From Salipiger sp. CCB-MM3 (GTDB lineage: Bacteria > Pseudomonadota > Alphaproteobacteria > Rhodobacterales > Rhodobacteraceae), in contig NZ_CP014596.1 of assembly GCF_001687105.1 (NCBI RefSeq), forward strand, positions 489,501-553,500: a stretch of 64,000 nt of DNA, read 5' to 3'. Positions 61,984 to 64,000 of this stretch are shown one piece after another. Position 1 is the first letter of the stretch. Each line of letters begins with the position of its first letter. Both the position numbers and the translations under genes were made by a program. The notes under the pieces were generated by a model. The model was given only the letters and a program-made list of their open reading frames with translations, was not told where the DNA came from and made no database searches.

Positions 61984-63267
61984 ATGCCCAAGGAAACCAT
62001 CGATACGCTCGTCATCGGCGCCGGTCAGGCCGGTGTGGCCATGAGCGAGCATCTGGGGCGCGCGGGCATCCCGCATCTGGTGCTCGAGAAAGACCGTATC
62101 GCCGAGCGCTGGCGCAGCGGGCGCTGGGATTCGCTGGTGGCCAATGGACCCGCGTGGCACGACCGCTTTCCCGGCATGGAGTTCGACGGCGACGGCGAGG
62201 CCTTCGTCGGCAAGGACGATGTGGCCGACTACTTCGAGCGCTACGCCGGAAAACTGGGCGCGCCGATCCGCTGCGGCGTCGAGGTGACGCGGCTCACGCG
62301 GCTGGACGGGCAGGCCGGGTTCCGGGTCGAGACCTCGGACGGGGTGATCGAGGCGCGCAACGTGGTCTCGGCGACCGGGCCGTTCCAGAGGCCGGTGATC
62401 CCGCCGGTGGTGCCGCAGGACGCGCCGGTCACGCAGCTGCATTCCGCCGCCTATCGCAACCCGCAGGCGCTGCCCGAGGGGGCGGTGCTGGTGGTCGGCG
62501 CGGGCTCCTCCGGCGTGCAGATCGCGGATGAGCTGAACCGGGCCGGGCGGCAGGTCTATCTCTCGGTCGGCCCGCATGGGCGCCCGCCGCGGCGCTACCG
62601 CGAGCGCGATTTCGTCTGGTGGCTGGGGGTTCTGGGCCTTTGGGACATCGAAGCCCCGGCGCCCGGCACCGAGCATGTGACCATCGCCGTCAGCGGCGCC
62701 GAGGGCGGGCGCACCATCGACTTCCGCCGTCTCGCGTCGGAAGGGATCACGCTGGTGGGCCGCACGGAAAGCTACGCCGCAGGGCGCATCAGCTTTGCCG
62801 GGGATTTGCGCGCCAATGTCGAGGGCGGGGATGCCGACTACCTAGCCATGCTCGACAAGGCCGACGCTTTCGTGGCGCGCAACGGGCTCGACCTGCCCGA
62901 AGAGCCCGAGGCCCGTGCGCTTCTGCCGGATCCGGACTGCATGCTGTCGCCGCTTGAGACGCTGGATCTGGCCGAGGCGGGGATCACGAGCATCATCTGG
63001 GCCACGGGCTATGCGCTCGATTACGGCTGGATGGAGCTCGATGTGTTCGACGAAACCGGCCGCCCGCGTCACCAGCGCGGCGTCTCGCCCGAGCGCGGGC
63101 TCTATTTCCTCGGCCTGCCGTGGCTGTCCCGGCGGGGCTCGAGTTTTATCTGGGGGGTCTGGCACGATGCAAAGCACATCGCCGACCAGATCGCCATCCA
63201 GCACACCTATGACACCTATGATGCCGAGGCCCGTGGCCTTGGCAGCGGCAGCGAAGCTGCAGAATAA
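61984..63267 (+). CDS. Flavin-dependent monooxygenase / FAD-NAD(P)-binding oxidoreductase
   Basis: 427 residues. FAD loop GAGQAG at 12-17 and NADPH loop GAGSSG at 172-177, with the ATGPFQRP strand typical of flavin-containing monooxygenases (FMO/YUCCA/CzcO-like group). LERWRxxRWDSL-like (IAERWRSGRWDSL) is the family's substrate-side motif. It would oxygenate a nitrogen- or sulfur-containing or carbonyl substrate. GGAAGGA precedes the ATG. First gene of a unit with ridA 15 bp downstream. Confidence 0.87.
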   Translation: MPKETIDTLVIGAGQAGVAMSEHLGRAGIPHLVLEKDRIAERWRSGRWDSLVANGPAWHDRFPGMEFDGDGEAFVGKDDVADYFERYAGKLGAPIRCGVEVTRLTRLDGQAGFRVETSDGVIEARNVVSATGPFQRPVIPPVVPQDAPVTQLHSAAYRNPQALPEGAVLVVGAGSSGVQIADELNRAGRQVYLSVGPHGRPPRRYRERDFVWWLGVLGLWDIEAPAPGTEHVTIAVSGAEGGRTIDFRRLASEGITLVGRTESYAAGRISFAGDLRANVEGGDADYLAMLDKADAFVARNGLDLPEEPEARALLPDPDCMLSPLETLDLAEAGITSIIWATGYALDYGWMELDVFDETGRPRHQRGVSPERGLYFLGLPWLSRRGSSFIWGVWHDAKHIADQIAIQHTYDTYDAEARGLGSGSEAAE

Positions 63268-63282
63268 CCAACGGAGCGCCAA

Positions 63283-63708
63283 ATGGCCCACACCCGCATT
63301 CGCAAGTTCAACACCAAGGACACCTACCCCGAGCAGAAGCTCGACAACGATCTGTGTCAGGCGGTGGTCGCCGAGGGCAAGATGGTGTTTCTGCGCGGTC
63401 AGTGTCCGCAGAACCTCGACGATGCCAAGAACATCGAAAGCCATGACCCGGTCGAGCAGACCCATAAGGTCATGCAGAACATCAAGCAGTTGATGGAAGA
63501 ATGCGGCGGCGCCATGGAGCATGTGTGCCGGGTGCAGGTGTTTCTGACCGACGTGCGCAACCGTGAGGCGGTGTACCGGACCATGGGCGAGTACATCAAG
63601 GGGGTGCACCCGGTGTCCACTGGCCTCGTTGTGACTGCGCTGGCGCGTCCCGACTGGCTGGTCGAGATCGAGGCGACCGCTGTCATCCCCCATGATTACA
63701 AGGGCTGA
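63283..63708 (+). CDS. RidA/YjgF-family protein (2-iminoacid deaminase-like)
   Basis: 141 residues, slightly longer than canonical RidA (about 128). It shows the family trimer-fold pattern (VFLRGQCPQNLD, HKVMQNIKQLMEECGGAMEH, VFLTDVRNREAVYRTMGEYI) but at the end has VEIEATAVIPHDYKG where RidA has VEIEAIA. The catalytic arginine before the V-F-L-T-D strand of RidA (position of R105) is not clearly placed. Rid proteins hydrolyse reactive enamines/imines; subgroup members serve specific degradation pathways. Coupled to the monooxygenase and the DUF1028 gene. Confidence 0.87.
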   Translation: MAHTRIRKFNTKDTYPEQKLDNDLCQAVVAEGKMVFLRGQCPQNLDDAKNIESHDPVEQTHKVMQNIKQLMEECGGAMEHVCRVQVFLTDVRNREAVYRTMGEYIKGVHPVSTGLVVTALARPDWLVEIEATAVIPHDYKG

Positions 63709-63714
63709 CCCCGC

Positions 63715-64000
63715 ATGACTTTCTCGCTCGTCGCCCGCTGTCCCGAGACCGGCATGTTCGGTCTGGTGATCTCGTCCTCGTCGCCCGCCGTCGCGGCGCG
63801 CTGCTCTTATGCGCGCGCCGGGGTCGGGGCTGTGTCCTCGCAGAATGTCACTGATCCTTCGCTCGGGCCGCTGGCGCTGGACCTCATGCAGGCGGGCAAA
63901 TCCGCGCCCGAGGCCATCGAAGAGGTGCGCGCGCGCGGCAAGTTCATCGAATACCGGCAGGTTCTGGCGGTGGACAGCGCGGGCCGCACCGCGATCCACT
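63715..64000 (+). CDS. DUF1028-family protein (3' end outside window)
   Basis: The ATG at 63715 begins TFSLVARCPETGMFGLVISS, then SSPAVAARCSYARAGVGAVS and SQNVTDPSLGPLALDLMQAG, the recognisable start of DUF1028, a family with an Ntn-hydrolase-like fold and no firmly established reaction. Only 95 codons are inside the window. It follows ridA by 6 bp, a partnership often seen for these two families, and is therefore probably part of the same pathway. Confidence 0.85.
   Translation, partial: MTFSLVARCPETGMFGLVISSSSPAVAARCSYARAGVGAVSSQNVTDPSLGPLALDLMQAGKSAPEAIEEVRARGKFIEYRQVLAVDSAGRTAIH

Noticed and set aside
1..64000. Insertion sequences, integrases, CRISPR arrays, tRNA or rRNA genes
   Set aside because: None could be recognised by reading either strand; the only repeats found are the short dispersed elements listed.

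Overview
The window is GC-rich, tightly packed DNA whose gene content points to a marine alphaproteobacterium of the Rhodobacteraceae (Roseobacter group). The decisive element sits in the middle. A DnaA-like plasmid replication initiator (26610-27308, -) diverges from a parA-parB pair (27683-30042, +), which is followed by three large palindromes sharing a GTAACCC/GGGTTAC core. This is a complete replication and partition module of the DnaA-like type described for Rhodobacterales extrachromosomal replicons, so the window most likely comes from a megaplasmid or chromid. No rRNA, tRNA, CRISPR array, transposase or integrase gene was seen.

Left arm (1-26.4 kb), mostly on the minus strand from 27 kb down to 6.8 kb. 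It holds a partial LysR gene divergent from puuD (urate oxidation), a secreted dienelactone-hydrolase-like protein and a GNAT protein. Next comes a five-gene ExbB-ExbD-ExbD-TonB energy-transduction operon, then two tandem LuxR-type regulators without a LuxI, and a TAXI-type TRAP transporter. A sugar cluster follows: galM, a sugar 1-dehydrogenase, a lactonase and an IlvD/Edd-type aldonate dehydratase, fed by a ChvE-GguAB ABC transporter with a divergent gbpR-like regulator. Beside it lies a galactofuranose-type transporter operon (ytfQRT-yjfF) ending in a GntR-family regulator.

Right arm (30.6-64 kb). First is a full L-rhamnose catabolic locus in the rhizobial arrangement: rhaDI divergent from rhaRSTPQUK, followed by an unassigned hydroxyacyl-CoA-dehydrogenase-like gene. 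An arginine/ornithine module comes next (Lrp-type regulator divergent from arginase and ornithine cyclodeaminase), then a TetR/EmrA/EmrB efflux locus with two copies of a clear operator. These two modules together are bracketed by inverted copies of a ~165-bp repeat. After a DEAD-box helicase, a Pit phosphate transporter, a Nudix protein, an M29 aminopeptidase and an orphan ribbon-helix-helix protein comes a less familiar locus. That locus is LysR // tctCBA - gamma-glutamyltransferase-like - BASS-type carrier, then FAD monooxygenase - RidA - DUF1028, and it runs off the window.

Read as a whole, the replicon carries carbohydrate and nitrogen scavenging functions. Three CUT2-type sugar ABC transporters lie within 24 kb around the origin, each beside catabolic genes or its own regulator. 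They target galactose/arabinose-type sugars, galactofuranose and rhamnose, which are typical of algal and bacterial polysaccharides. The later steps for 2-keto-3-deoxy-aldonates are not in the window and must be encoded elsewhere.
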